Origin: Pseudomonas wadenswilerensis
Lineage (GTDB): Bacteria > Pseudomonadota > Gammaproteobacteria > Pseudomonadales > Pseudomonadaceae
Reading direction: 5' to 3'
DNA: 64,000 nucleotides
Assembly (NCBI RefSeq): GCF_900497695.1
Contig: NZ_UIDD01000006.1
Location: 1-64,000, forward strand
Positions 39,808 through 49,022 of this stretch are shown in pieces. The stretch's first letter is position 1. Each line of letters opens with the position of its first letter. The notes under the pieces were generated by a model. It worked only from the letters and a program-made list of their open reading frames with translations. It was not told the DNA's origin and ran no database searches. A program made the translations under genes and the position numbers.

Positions 39808-41094
39808 ATGCTGATGGCATCACTGATTTTCCTGCTGACCATTACCCTGGTGATCTGGCAGCCCCGAGGCCTTGGCGTCGGCTGGAGTGCCACGGGCGGG
39901 GCGCTGCTGGCCTTGCTTTGCGGGGTGGTGCAGTGGAGCGATATCCCGGTGGTCTGGCAGATCATCTGGAACGCAACCGGTACTTTCATCGCCCTGATCA
40001 TCATCAGCCTGCTGCTCGATGCCGCCGGCTTCTTCGCCTGGGCGGCGTTGCACGTGGCACGCTGGGGGCGCGGCAGTGGCCGGCGCTTGTTCTGCTATAT
40101 CGTGCTGCTGGGGGCGCTGGTGTCGGCGCTGTTCGCCAATGATGGCGCGGCGCTGATCCTCACCCCGATCGTGGTGGCCATGCTTCTGGCCCTGCGCTTC
40201 AGCCCGGCGGCGACCCTGGCCTTCGTCATGGCCGCGGGCTTCATTGCCGACACGGCCAGCTTGCCGCTGGTGGTGTCGAACCTGGTCAACATCGTCTCTG
40301 CCGACTTCTTCGGCATCGGCTTCAACCGCTATGCGGCGGTGATGGTGCCGGTCAACCTGGTCGCCGTGGCGGCGACCCTGGCGGTGCTGTTGTGGTACTT
40401 CCGTCGGGACATCCCGGCTGACTATGATCCGCTGCAACTGGATGCGCCGCGCAGCGTGGTGCAGGACCCGGCGACTTTTGTCGCCGGCTGGCTGGTGTTG
40501 TTGATCCTGCTCCTGGGTTGCTTTGCCCTGGAGCCGCTGGGCATTCCCATCAGCGCGATTTCGGCGGTGTGTGCACTGGTGTTGCTGCTGGTGGCGGCAC
40601 GCGGGCACAAAATCTCCACGCGCAAGGTGCTCAAGGAGGCGCCCTGGCATATCGTGGTGTTCTCCTTGGGGATGTACCTGGTGGTCTACGGCCTGCGCAA
40701 TGCCGGGCTGACCGACTACCTGGCCGGCTGGCTCGACGGTTTTGCCGCGGGCGGGGTGTGGGGCGCGGCGCTGGGCACCGGGCTGCTGACTGCCGTGCTG
40801 TCGTCGATCATGAACAACCTGCCAACGGTGCTGATCGGCGCCTTGTCGATCGATGCCAGTACCGCCACGGGTGTGGTCAAGGAGGCGATGATCTACGCCA
40901 ACGTGATCGGCAGCGACCTGGGGCCGAAAATCACCCCGATTGGCAGCCTGGCGACGCTTTTGTGGTTGCATGTGCTGGAGCGCAAGGGGGTGAAGATTGG
41001 CTGGGGGTATTACTTCAAGGTCGGGATTGTGCTGACGGTGCCGGTGTTGTTGCTGACCCTGGTGGCGCTGGCGCTGCGGTTGACTGTGGTTTAG
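39808..41094 (+). CDS. arsB: ArsB-type arsenite/antimonite efflux transporter
   Basis: A 428-residue integral membrane protein with about 11-12 helices, the usual ArsB length. Typical segments are [40 protein letters not shown] and [15 protein letters not shown]. No arsR, arsC or arsH gene lies beside it, so regulation and actual substrate are open; other IT-superfamily anions are possible. The start at 39808 (MLMASLIF) has AAGG 10 nt upstream. An ATG at 39814 is also possible. Confidence 0.88.
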   Translation: MLMASLIFLLTITLVIWQPRGLGVGWSATGGALLALLCGVVQWSDIPVVWQIIWNATGTFIALIIISLLLDAAGFFAWAALHVARWGRGSGRRLFCYIVLLGALVSALFANDGAALILTPIVVAMLLALRFSPAATLAFVMAAGFIADTASLPLVVSNLVNIVSADFFGIGFNRYAAVMVPVNLVAVAATLAVLLWYFRRDIPADYDPLQLDAPRSVVQDPATFVAGWLVLLILLLGCFALEPLGIPISAISAVCALVLLLVAARGHKISTRKVLKEAPWHIVVFSLGMYLVVYGLRNAGLTDYLAGWLDGFAAGGVWGAALGTGLLTAVLSSIMNNLPTVLIGALSIDASTATGVVKEAMIYANVIGSDLGPKITPIGSLATLLWLHVLERKGVKIGWGYYFKVGIVLTVPVLLLTLVALALRLTVV

Positions 41095-41103
41095 GGCTGG
41101 CCT

Positions 41104-41169
41104 GATCGCGGGGCAAGCCCGCTCCCACAGTAGATCTGTGTGCATGTGGGAGCTGGCTTGCCGGCGATC
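41104..41169. repeat. REP pair (BIME)
   Basis: A variant unit gatcgcggggcaagcccgctcccacag faces catgtgggagctggcttgccggcgatc. The left unit has a gggcaagccc stem rather than ggcaaggcc. Confidence 0.85.
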
Positions 41170-41194
41170 GCCTGCGCAGCAGGCGCAAAACCTG

Positions 41195-42139
41195 TCACCC
41201 CGGCAGGTTCGGCCATAAGTCCGAAACCAGGAACAAGCGCTCGGCTTCCTCCCAGTCGCCACGCTCACCCGCGACCAGCCGCACCAGCAACTGCGCTGGC
41301 GCCAGCGGGTCTAGGGCCTGCAGCCAGGTGGCGAAGCGCTGTGCCGACCAGCAGTCCTGCACCGGGTAACAGGCCGGCGCCAGCCAGGCATGGCGCGGCA
41401 ACGGCTGCCAGCGACCGGGCGCACTCTGGGCACGGAACGCTGCCCAGTCACGCTGGTGCAACCAGCGCCCACGCAGATGCTGCGGATTCGCTCCTTGCGG
41501 CGGTTGCGCCTGCCCCGGCCAGGGATAAAGCAGGTAACCGCCCAGCCACAACTGTGCACTGAACTGCTCGATCTCCAGCGCCGCCAGCGCTTCGCGGCTT
41601 TCGCTGCGGGCCGAAATCGGCAGTTGATGCTCGGCCAGGTGCGCAAGCTTGCGGTCCAGGCGGTCGTGACAACCGGGCCCCAGCCACTGCGCCGGGTTAT
41701 CGCCATTGCCGCTTTGCGGTCCCAGGTACAGCTTGATCGCCAGCTCCAGGTGGTGCACGCCGTCGCTGTCGCGCAGCAGCAGGTCCAGCTCGCCGAGGGT
41801 ATGCCCGCCGTTGCGGATCGGCAGGTTGGCGGCCAGCAGAGTCACTCCGGGGGCATGCTGGAGGACGAACTGCCATAGACGTTCGTAGTACAGCCCCAGG
41901 CGCCGGGTGCTGGCCTGGGCCAGCCAGTGCAGCAGGGCGTGGCTGTCGCGGTCTTGCTCGAGCAGCCACTGGCGCAGTTGTTCAGGCTCGGCCACCCAGC
42001 GGCTGGCCGCCAGCGGATGACGCTGCGGCCACGGCGTATCGCGCAGCATCGGCGGCGCAAGAATGACCCAAGCCAGGTCGCGCACCTGGGGCTGGTGCAA
42101 CTGGCAGGGCAGGTCGGTCAGGCTGGGGAACGGGTTCAT
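41195..42139 (-). CDS. DUF1853 family protein
   Basis: A 314-residue protein of the DUF1853 family ([30 protein letters not shown]). No signal peptide or membrane helix is present. A PD-(D/E)xK-like pattern is visible: E-L-D-L-L-L-R-D near residue 118 and, 12 residues on, H-L-E-L-A-I-K-L-Y, spacing typical of restriction-endonuclease-fold active sites. Function is unknown; a nuclease role is inference. It is divergent from nadK with a 133-bp gap. Confidence 0.82.
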   Translation of the reverse strand: MNPFPSLTDLPCQLHQPQVRDLAWVILAPPMLRDTPWPQRHPLAASRWVAEPEQLRQWLLEQDRDSHALLHWLAQASTRRLGLYYERLWQFVLQHAPGVTLLAANLPIRNGGHTLGELDLLLRDSDGVHHLELAIKLYLGPQSGNGDNPAQWLGPGCHDRLDRKLAHLAEHQLPISARSESREALAALEIEQFSAQLWLGGYLLYPWPGQAQPPQGANPQHLRGRWLHQRDWAAFRAQSAPGRWQPLPRHAWLAPACYPVQDCWSAQRFATWLQALDPLAPAQLLVRLVAGERGDWEEAERLFLVSDLWPNLPG

Positions 42140-42272
42140 TCAGCGAGCATAGCCGCTCAGCCTGTGCGCTTGCTGAATTTCTCCGGGGTTTGCCGCTGCC
42201 CGGCGCTTTCGCCCATAATCGAACTCTTTGGCGAGCATCGCCTTTTTACCCGCCGCAGAGCCCTGGAGCCCC

Positions 42273-43163
42273 ATGGAGCAATTTCGCAATATCGGTATCA
42301 TCGGACGGCTGGGCAGCTCCCAGGTGCTCGATACCATTCGCCGACTGAAAAAATTCCTGCTGGAGCGGCATCTGCACGTCATCCTCGAGGACACCATCGC
42401 CGAAGTCCTGCCCGGCCATGGCCTGCAGACCTCGACCCGCAAGCTGCTGGGTGAAGTGTGCGACCTGGTGATCGTCGTCGGTGGCGACGGCAGCCTGCTC
42501 GGCGCCGCCCGCGCCCTGGCCCGGCATAATATTCCGGTGCTGGGCATCAACCGCGGCAGCCTGGGCTTTCTGACCGACATTCGCCCCGATGAGCTTGAAG
42601 TCAAAGTCGCCGAGGTGCTCGACGGCCACTACCTGGTGGAAAACCGCTTCCTGCTGCAGGCCGAAGTCCGTCGTCACGCCGAAGCCATCGGCCAGGGCGA
42701 CGCCCTCAACGATGTGGTGCTGCACCCGGGCAAGTCGACGCGGATGATCGAGTTCGAGATCTACATCGATGGCCAGTTCGTCTGCAGCCAGAAAGCCGAC
42801 GGCCTGATCGTCGCCACCCCGACCGGCTCGACCGCCTACGCGCTGTCGGCGGGCGGGCCGATCATGCACCCCAAGCTCGACGCCATCGTCATCGTGCCGA
42901 TGTACCCGCACACCCTGTCCGGGCGGCCGATCGTGGTCGACGGCAACAGCGAGCTGAAAATCGTCGTGTCCAAGGACCTGCAGATCTACCCGCAGATTTC
43001 CTGTGACGGCCAGAACCATTTCACCTGCGCCCCCGGCGATACCATCACGGTGAACAAGAAGCCGCAGAAGCTGCGTCTGATCCACCCGCTGGATCACAAT
43101 TACTATGAGGTCTGCCGGACCAAGCTCGGCTGGGGCAGCCGCCTGGGTGGTGGAGGCGAGTGA
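42273..43163 (+). CDS. nadK: NAD kinase
   Basis: A 296-residue kinase that phosphorylates NAD to NADP. The GGDGS motif (VIVVGGDGSLLGAARAL, about residue 70) is present, with GINRGSLGFLTDI, the NE/D region (ALNDVVLHPG) and the conserved TPTGSTAYALSAGGPI. The ATG at 42273 has GGAG about 5 nt upstream. The TGA overlaps the ATG of the next gene (TGATG), so the two are coupled. Confidence 0.96.
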   Translation: MEQFRNIGIIGRLGSSQVLDTIRRLKKFLLERHLHVILEDTIAEVLPGHGLQTSTRKLLGEVCDLVIVVGGDGSLLGAARALARHNIPVLGINRGSLGFLTDIRPDELEVKVAEVLDGHYLVENRFLLQAEVRRHAEAIGQGDALNDVVLHPGKSTRMIEFEIYIDGQFVCSQKADGLIVATPTGSTAYALSAGGPIMHPKLDAIVIVPMYPHTLSGRPIVVDGNSELKIVVSKDLQIYPQISCDGQNHFTCAPGDTITVNKKPQKLRLIHPLDHNYYEVCRTKLGWGSRLGGGGE

Positions 43164-44134
43164 TGCTCGATCCCGCTCGCAGTTTCGACCTGATCGGTGA
43201 CGTGCACGGCTGTGCACACACCCTCGAACGCCTGCTCGACGCCCTTGGCTACAAGCGCCAGGGCGGCGTCTGGCGTCATCCGTCGCGCCAGGCGCTGTTT
43301 CTGGGCGACATCATCGACCGTGGCCCGCGGATTCGCGAAGCGCTGCACATCGTCCATGACATGGTCGATGCTGGCCAGGCCTACTGCATCATGGGCAACC
43401 ACGAGTACAACGCCCTGGGCTGGAACACTCCGGCCCTGCCCGAGAGCGGCAAGCACTACGTGCGCGAGCACACTCCGCGCCACGGGCGGCTGATCTACGA
43501 GACCCTGACCCAGTTCGAACAGCATCCGGGCGACTGGCATGATTTTCTCGAGTGGTTCTACGAGCTACCGCTGTTCATCGACGCCGGGCGGTTCCGCCTG
43601 GTGCACGCCTGCTGGGACGCGCGCCTGATCGACCCGCTGCGCCAGCAATACCCGGACGGGCGTATCGACGAGCATTTCATCCAGGCCTCGGCCGTGCCGG
43701 AAAGCTTTGCCGCCACGGTCTGCAACCGCCTGTTGCGCGGTACCGACATGCGCCTGCCGGACGGCCTGACCCTGACCGGTGGCGACGGCCTGACCCGCGC
43801 GTTTTTCCGCACCAAGTTCTGGGAGGAAGACCCGCAGACCTACGGCGATATCGTCTTCCAGCCCGATGCCTTGCCCGAGCAGGTGGCCAACGCGCCGCTC
43901 AGCCACAGCCAGAAGAACGCCTTGCTGCGCTACAGCGAGGACGAACCGATGCTGTTCGTCGGCCATTACTGGCGCAGCGGCAAACCGGCGCCGATCCGCG
44001 CCAACCTGGCCTGCCTGGACTACAGTGCGGTGCTGTACGGCAAACTGGTCGCTTACCGCCTGGATGCTGAAACCCGCATCGACCCGCGCAAGTTCGTCTG
44101 GGTCGATGTCGACCGGCCGGAGGCCAGCCAATGA
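43163..44134 (+). CDS. Calcineurin-like metallophosphoesterase
   Basis: A 323-residue phosphoesterase of the bis(5'-nucleosyl)-tetraphosphatase/PrpE-like group. The metal-binding motifs are DLIGDVHGCAHTLERLL, LGDIIDRGPRIREAL and IMGNHEYNAL, followed by RLVHACWD and MLFVGHYWRSG. Diadenosine polyphosphate or protein phosphate are plausible substrates. It overlaps nadK upstream (TGATG) and the rhomboid gene downstream (ATGA). A GTG at 43160 is an alternative start. Confidence 0.9.
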   Translation: MLDPARSFDLIGDVHGCAHTLERLLDALGYKRQGGVWRHPSRQALFLGDIIDRGPRIREALHIVHDMVDAGQAYCIMGNHEYNALGWNTPALPESGKHYVREHTPRHGRLIYETLTQFEQHPGDWHDFLEWFYELPLFIDAGRFRLVHACWDARLIDPLRQQYPDGRIDEHFIQASAVPESFAATVCNRLLRGTDMRLPDGLTLTGGDGLTRAFFRTKFWEEDPQTYGDIVFQPDALPEQVANAPLSHSQKNALLRYSEDEPMLFVGHYWRSGKPAPIRANLACLDYSAVLYGKLVAYRLDAETRIDPRKFVWVDVDRPEASQ

Positions 44135-45003
44135 GTGCAGTAGTGGTTTTACGCATGCCGTTGAGTACCGATCTCAGCGGCTTTGTCGGCCTGTTGCGGC
44201 GCCTGCAGGTGCCGCACCGGGTCAGCGAGGAGGGCGGCGACCAGGTGTTGTGGGTGGCCGAGAACCTCGCCGAAGACGTGCGCCAGCTGTACCAGCGCTT
44301 CCCCGAGGGCAATGCCGAGTTCGAACTGCCGGCCGACACCGCCTTGGCCGCACCGGCGCGGCCGAGCATCGGCGAGCAGTTGCGCGCCAGCAAGGCAACG
44401 GCGGCGATCCTGCTGCTGTGCCTGATCGTCGCCGGCCTCACCGGCCTTGGCGACAACTTCGCCACCTTGAGCTGGCTGACCTTCCTCGATTTTCGCGTGC
44501 AGGGCGACTACCTGTACTTCACCCCGCTGGCCGCCAGCCTTGCCGATGGCCAGTGGTGGCGCCTGTTCACGCCGATGCTGGTGCATTTCGGCATCCTCCA
44601 CCTGGCCATGAACGGCCTCTGGTACTGGGAACTGGGCCGGCGCATCGAGCTGCGCCAGGGCCCGTGGAACCTGCTCGGCATGACCTTGCTGTTCAGCCTG
44701 GTGTCCAACGCCGCCCAGTACCTGTTTGGCGGCCCGAGCCTGTTCGGCGGCCTGTCGGGGGTGCTCTACGGCTTGCTCGGACACATCTGGCTGTACCAGT
44801 GGCTGGCGCCCAACCCGGTGTATCGCATGCCCCGCGGCGTGCTGGTGATGATGCTGGTCTGGCTGCTGCTGTGCCTGTCCGGTTTGATCAGCCTGCTCGG
44901 CTTCGGCCAGATCGCCAACGCCGCCCATGTCGGCGGGCTGTTGGTCGGTTGCCTGAGCGGGCTCTTGGGCGGGGCGCTGGCCCGGCGTAAACTGACCGCT
45001 TGA
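44131..45003 (+). CDS. Rhomboid-family intramembrane serine protease
   Basis: A 290-residue GlpG-like rhomboid. A soluble N-terminal domain of about 90 residues (LLRRLQVPHRVSEEGGDQVL) precedes six or so membrane helices. HFGILHLAMNGLWYWELGRRI carries the conserved His/Asn region. The nucleophile serine is in FGGLSGVLYGLLGHIW and the catalytic histidine in NAAHVGGLLVG. It is coupled by a 4-bp overlap to the phosphoesterase. Confidence 0.93.
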   Translation: MSAVVVLRMPLSTDLSGFVGLLRRLQVPHRVSEEGGDQVLWVAENLAEDVRQLYQRFPEGNAEFELPADTALAAPARPSIGEQLRASKATAAILLLCLIVAGLTGLGDNFATLSWLTFLDFRVQGDYLYFTPLAASLADGQWWRLFTPMLVHFGILHLAMNGLWYWELGRRIELRQGPWNLLGMTLLFSLVSNAAQYLFGGPSLFGGLSGVLYGLLGHIWLYQWLAPNPVYRMPRGVLVMMLVWLLLCLSGLISLLGFGQIANAAHVGGLLVGCLSGLLGGALARRKLTA

Positions 45004-45017
45004 TTTTGGGAGACGTT

Positions 45018-45278
45018 ATGTCCACTTTTGCGCAAATGATCGAAAACATCACCCCGGAAATCTACGAAAGCCTGAAACTGGCTGTGGAACTGGGTAAATG
45101 GGCAGACGGGCGCAAGCTCACCACCGAGCAGAAAGAGCTGTCGCTGCAGGCGGTGATCGCCTGGGAACTGCAGAATCTGCCCGAAGAAGAGCGTACCGGC
45201 TACATGGGCCCGCAGGAATGCAGCTCGAAGTCGGCACCGGTGCCGAACCTTCTGTTCAAGTCGGATGCGATCCATTGA
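45018..45278 (+). CDS. YeaC/DUF1315 family protein
   Basis: An 86-residue soluble protein beginning MSTFAQMIENITPEIYESLK and containing LELGKWADGRKLTTEQ-type sequence (here AVELGKWADGRKL), the DUF1315 pattern. GGGAGA lies about 6 nt upstream of the ATG. Function is unknown. Its stop overlaps the TTG start proposed for the DUF2797 gene, suggesting coupling. Confidence 0.85.
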   Translation: MSTFAQMIENITPEIYESLKLAVELGKWADGRKLTTEQKELSLQAVIAWELQNLPEEERTGYMGPQECSSKSAPVPNLLFKSDAIH

Positions 45279-46105
45279 TCGAACTCGGCCGCGGCTCCAT
45301 CAGTAAAATGTCGGCGCGTCTCGATGCGCCGGTGGTGCAGTACGCTTTTCGCCTGGGCGAGCAGGAAGTGCCGGTCAACCCCTTGATCGGCAAGACCGTG
45401 CGCCTGGAATACCTCGGTGCCATCCATTGCAGCCACTGCGGGCGCAAGACCAAGACCAGTTTCAGCCAGGGTTACTGCTACCCGTGCATGACCAAGCTTG
45501 CGCAGTGCGACGTGTGCATCATGGCCCCGGAAAAATGCCACTACGATCAGGGCACCTGCCGCGAACCCTCGTGGGGCGAGCAGTTCTGCATGACCGATCA
45601 TGTGGTGTACCTGGCCAACTCCTCGGGCATCAAGGTCGGCATTACCCGCGCGACCCAGTTGCCAACGCGCTGGCTCGACCAGGGTGCCAGCCAGGCGCTG
45701 CCGATCGTGCGGGTTGCCACCCGCCAGCAATCGGGGCTGGTCGAAGACCTGTTCCGCAGTCAGGTGGCCGACCGTACCAACTGGCGCGCCTTGCTCAAGG
45801 GCGATGCCGAGGCGGTCGACCTGCTGGCCGTGCGCCAGCAACTGTTCGACAGCTGCGCCGAGGGCTTCAGTGCCTTGCAGGCGCGATTCGGCCTGCAGGC
45901 GATCCAGCCGCTGACTGACGCCGAGGTCCTGGAAATCCGCTACCCGGTCGAGGCCTACCCGAGCAAGATCGTCAGCTTCAACCTGGACAAGAATCCCGTG
46001 GCTGAAGGCACGCTGCTGGGCATCAAGGGCCAGTACCTGATCTTCGACACCGGCGTGATCAATATTCGCAAATACACGGCGTACCAGCTCGCCGTGCATC
46101 AGTAA
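45275..46105 (+). CDS. DUF2797 zinc-binding protein
   Basis: A 276-residue soluble protein. The N-terminal part has a cysteine-rich zinc region (CSHCGRKTKTSFSQGYCYPC, then CDVCIMAPEKCHYDQGTC). The remainder includes HVVYLANSSGIKVGITR, which resembles the start of a GIY-YIG-like fold. Function is unknown. The start is uncertain: the TTG at 45275 overlaps the previous TGA (TTGA), while the ATG at 45308 would remove 11 residues. Confidence 0.82.
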   Translation: MIELGRGSISKMSARLDAPVVQYAFRLGEQEVPVNPLIGKTVRLEYLGAIHCSHCGRKTKTSFSQGYCYPCMTKLAQCDVCIMAPEKCHYDQGTCREPSWGEQFCMTDHVVYLANSSGIKVGITRATQLPTRWLDQGASQALPIVRVATRQQSGLVEDLFRSQVADRTNWRALLKGDAEAVDLLAVRQQLFDSCAEGFSALQARFGLQAIQPLTDAEVLEIRYPVEAYPSKIVSFNLDKNPVAEGTLLGIKGQYLIFDTGVINIRKYTAYQLAVHQ

Positions 46106-46120
46106 AAAAAGGACTGCCAC

Positions 46121-48778
46121 ATGCGTACCGAACAGCCGCAAGTGATCTACCTCAAGGACTATCAGGCCCCCGAGTACCTGATTGACGAGACGCACCTGAC
46201 CTTCGAACTGTTCGAGGACCACAGCCTGGTCCACGCGCAGCTGGTCATGCGCCGCAACCCGGCCCGCGGCGCCGGCCTGCCGCCGCTGGTGCTCGACGGC
46301 CAGCAGCTGGAGCTGCTCAGCGTCGCCCTGGACGACCAGGTGCTGAACGCAGGCGCCTACCAGCTCGACGACAGCCACCTGACCGTGCAGCCGACGGCGG
46401 CGACCTTCACCCTCGACACCAGCGTGAAGATCCACCCCGAGCGCAACACTGCCCTCGAAGGCCTGTACAAGTCCGGCAGCATGTTCTGTACCCAGTGCGA
46501 GGCCGAGGGTTTTCGCAAGATCACCTACTACCTCGACCGCCCGGACGTGATGAGCAAGTTCACCACCACGGTGATCGCCGAGCAGCATCGCTACCCGGTG
46601 CTGCTGTCCAACGGCAACCCGGTCGGTACGGGCCCGCAGGAAGACGGCCGGCACTGGGCGACCTGGGAAGACCCGTTCATGAAACCGGCCTACCTGTTCG
46701 CCCTGGTCGCCGGCGACCTGTGGTGCGTCGAAGACAAGTTCACCCGCCAGTCGGGCCGTGACGTGACCCTGCGCATCTATGTCGAGCCGGAAAACATCGA
46801 CAAGTGCCAGCACGCCATGACCAGCCTGAAGAAGTCCATGCGCTGGGACGAAGAAGTCTATGGCCGCGAGTACGACCTGGACATCTTCATGATCGTCGCG
46901 GTCAACGACTTCAACATGGGCGCCATGGAAAACAAGGGCCTGAACATCTTCAACTCCAGCTGCGTGCTGGCCCGCGCCGAAACCGCGACCGACGCCGCCC
47001 ACCAGCGGGTCGAGGCGGTGGTCGCCCACGAGTACTTCCACAACTGGTCGGGCAACCGCGTGACCTGCCGCGACTGGTTCCAGCTGTCGCTCAAGGAAGG
47101 TTTCACGGTGTTCCGTGACTCCGAGTTCAGTGCCGACATGAACTCGCGCACGGTCAAGCGCATCGAGGACGTCGCCTACCTGCGCACCCACCAGTTCGCC
47201 GAAGATGCCGGCCCCATGGCCCACGCCGTGCGCCCCGACAGCTTCATCGAGATTTCCAACTTCTACACCCTGACCGTGTACGAGAAGGGCTCGGAAGTGG
47301 TGCGCATGGTTCGCACCCTGCTTGGTGCCGAGGGTTTTCGCAAAGGCAGCGACCTGTACTTCGAGCGCCATGATGGCCAGGCCGTAACCTGCGACGACTT
47401 CATCAAGGCCATGGAAGACGCCAACGGCGTCGACCTGACCCAGTTCAAGCGCTGGTACAGCCAGGCCGGCACGCCGCGCCTGGCGGTCAGCGAGGCTTAC
47501 GACAGCGCTGCACAGACCTACAGCCTGACCTTCCGTCAGAGCTGCCCGGCAACCCCGGACAAGGTCGAGAAGAAGCCGTTCGTGATCCCGGTGGAACTGG
47601 GCCTGCTCGATGCCCAGGGCAATGACATCGCCCTGCGCCTGCAAGGTGAAGCGGCAGCAGACGGCACCTCGCGGGTGTTGTCGGTAACCGAAGCCGAGCA
47701 GACCTTCACCTTCGAGGGCATCGCCGCCAAGCCGCTGCCATCGCTACTGCGTGGTTTCAGCGCACCGGTCAAGCTGAGCTTCCCCTATGACCGTGACCAG
47801 CTGATGTTCCTCATGCAGCACGACAGTGATGGTTTCAACCGCTGGGAAGCGGGGCAGCAGCTGTCGGTGCAGGTCTTGCAGGAGTTGATTGCCCAGCACC
47901 AACAGGGCGCCAGGCTGGTTCTTGATCAGCGCCTGGTGACCGCGTTGGGCACGGTGCTGGCCAACGAGCAACTGGACCAGGCCATGGTCGCCGAAATGCT
48001 CTCGTTGCCAAGTGAGGCCTACCTCACCGAAATCAGCGAAGTGGCCGACGTCGATGCCATCCACGCCGCTCGCGAGTTTGCCCGCAAGCAGATCGCCGAG
48101 CAGCTGTTCGACGCCCTGAGTGCACGTTATCAGGCCAACCGCGCGGTTTCGCGTGGCACCGAGTATGTTGCCGAGGCCGAGCACTTCGCCCGCCGCAGCC
48201 TGCAGAACATCGTGCTGTCGTACCTGATGCTCAGCGCCAAGCCTGACGTGCTGGCGGCGACCCTGGAGCAGTTCGACGCCTGTGACAACATGACCGAGCG
48301 CCTTACCGCCCTGGCCGTGCTGGTCAACTCGCCGTTCGAGGCCGAACGGGCCAAGGCCCTGGAAGGCTTTGCCGAGCACTTCAAGGACAATCCGCTGGTC
48401 ATGGATCAATGGTTCAGCGTGCAGGCGGCCAGCACCCTGCCGGGCGGCCTGGCACGGGTCAAGGCGCTGATGCAGCACCCGGCCTTCACCATGAAGAACC
48501 CGAACAAGGTCCGCGCCCTGATCGGTGCCTTTGCCGGGCAGAACCTGGTCAACTTCCATGCGGCCGATGGTTCGGGTTATCGCTTCCTGGCGGACCTGGT
48601 GATCGAGCTCAACGCGCTCAACCCGCAGATCGCTTCGCGCCAATTGGCGCCGCTGACCCGCTGGCGCAAATACGACAGCGCGCGTCAGGCGCTGATGAAA
48701 GGTGAGCTGGAGCGCATTCTGGCGTCGGGTTCGTTGTCCAGCGATGTGTATGAAGTCGTGAGCAAAAGTCTGGCCTGA
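46121..48778 (+). CDS. pepN: Aminopeptidase N
   Basis: An 885-residue M1 zinc aminopeptidase that removes N-terminal residues from peptides in the cytoplasm. The substrate motif GAMENKGLNIF and the zinc site HEYFHNW (about residue 303) with the distal glutamate in LSLKEGFTVFRD are intact. The C-terminal DUF3458 Ig-like and helical domains complete the normal length. AAAAGGACTGCCAC precedes the ATG. A REP pair follows immediately. Confidence 0.96.
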   Translation: MRTEQPQVIYLKDYQAPEYLIDETHLTFELFEDHSLVHAQLVMRRNPARGAGLPPLVLDGQQLELLSVALDDQVLNAGAYQLDDSHLTVQPTAATFTLDTSVKIHPERNTALEGLYKSGSMFCTQCEAEGFRKITYYLDRPDVMSKFTTTVIAEQHRYPVLLSNGNPVGTGPQEDGRHWATWEDPFMKPAYLFALVAGDLWCVEDKFTRQSGRDVTLRIYVEPENIDKCQHAMTSLKKSMRWDEEVYGREYDLDIFMIVAVNDFNMGAMENKGLNIFNSSCVLARAETATDAAHQRVEAVVAHEYFHNWSGNRVTCRDWFQLSLKEGFTVFRDSEFSADMNSRTVKRIEDVAYLRTHQFAEDAGPMAHAVRPDSFIEISNFYTLTVYEKGSEVVRMVRTLLGAEGFRKGSDLYFERHDGQAVTCDDFIKAMEDANGVDLTQFKRWYSQAGTPRLAVSEAYDSAAQTYSLTFRQSCPATPDKVEKKPFVIPVELGLLDAQGNDIALRLQGEAAADGTSRVLSVTEAEQTFTFEGIAAKPLPSLLRGFSAPVKLSFPYDRDQLMFLMQHDSDGFNRWEAGQQLSVQVLQELIAQHQQGARLVLDQRLVTALGTVLANEQLDQAMVAEMLSLPSEAYLTEISEVADVDAIHAAREFARKQIAEQLFDALSARYQANRAVSRGTEYVAEAEHFARRSLQNIVLSYLMLSAKPDVLAATLEQFDACDNMTERLTALAVLVNSPFEAERAKALEGFAEHFKDNPLVMDQWFSVQAASTLPGGLARVKALMQHPAFTMKNPNKVRALIGAFAGQNLVNFHAADGSGYRFLADLVIELNALNPQIASRQLAPLTRWRKYDSARQALMKGELERILASGSLSSDVYEVVSKSLA

Positions 48779-48784
48779 TGGCCT

Positions 48785-48855
48785 CATCGCGGGTCAAGCC
48801 CGCTCCCACAGGGAACTGCATGTACCGACCCTGTGGGAGCTGGCTTGCCAGCGAT
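48785..48855. repeat. REP pair (BIME)
   Basis: catcgcgggtcaagcccgctcccacaggg faces ccctgtgggagctggcttgccagcgat, directly behind pepN. Confidence 0.87.
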
Positions 48856-49022
48856 TGCTTCCCCGCAAATCCTGCGCTTAACAAAAGATAACGTCCCGTT
48901 CGTTGTCAGTCCTTTGCAAACCCCGATAGGATGGCTCTCAGCTATTGCGGGGCTCTGGAACAAGGTTTTTGCAGTACCTGCATATAGATTGACCCAAATA
49001 ACAATAAACGGGGGATAGATCT

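Noticed and set aside
45200..47644. An 814-codon minus-strand frame opposite DUF2797 and pepN
   Set aside because: Stop-poor antisense of GC-rich genes; no recognisable domain or ribosome binding site.
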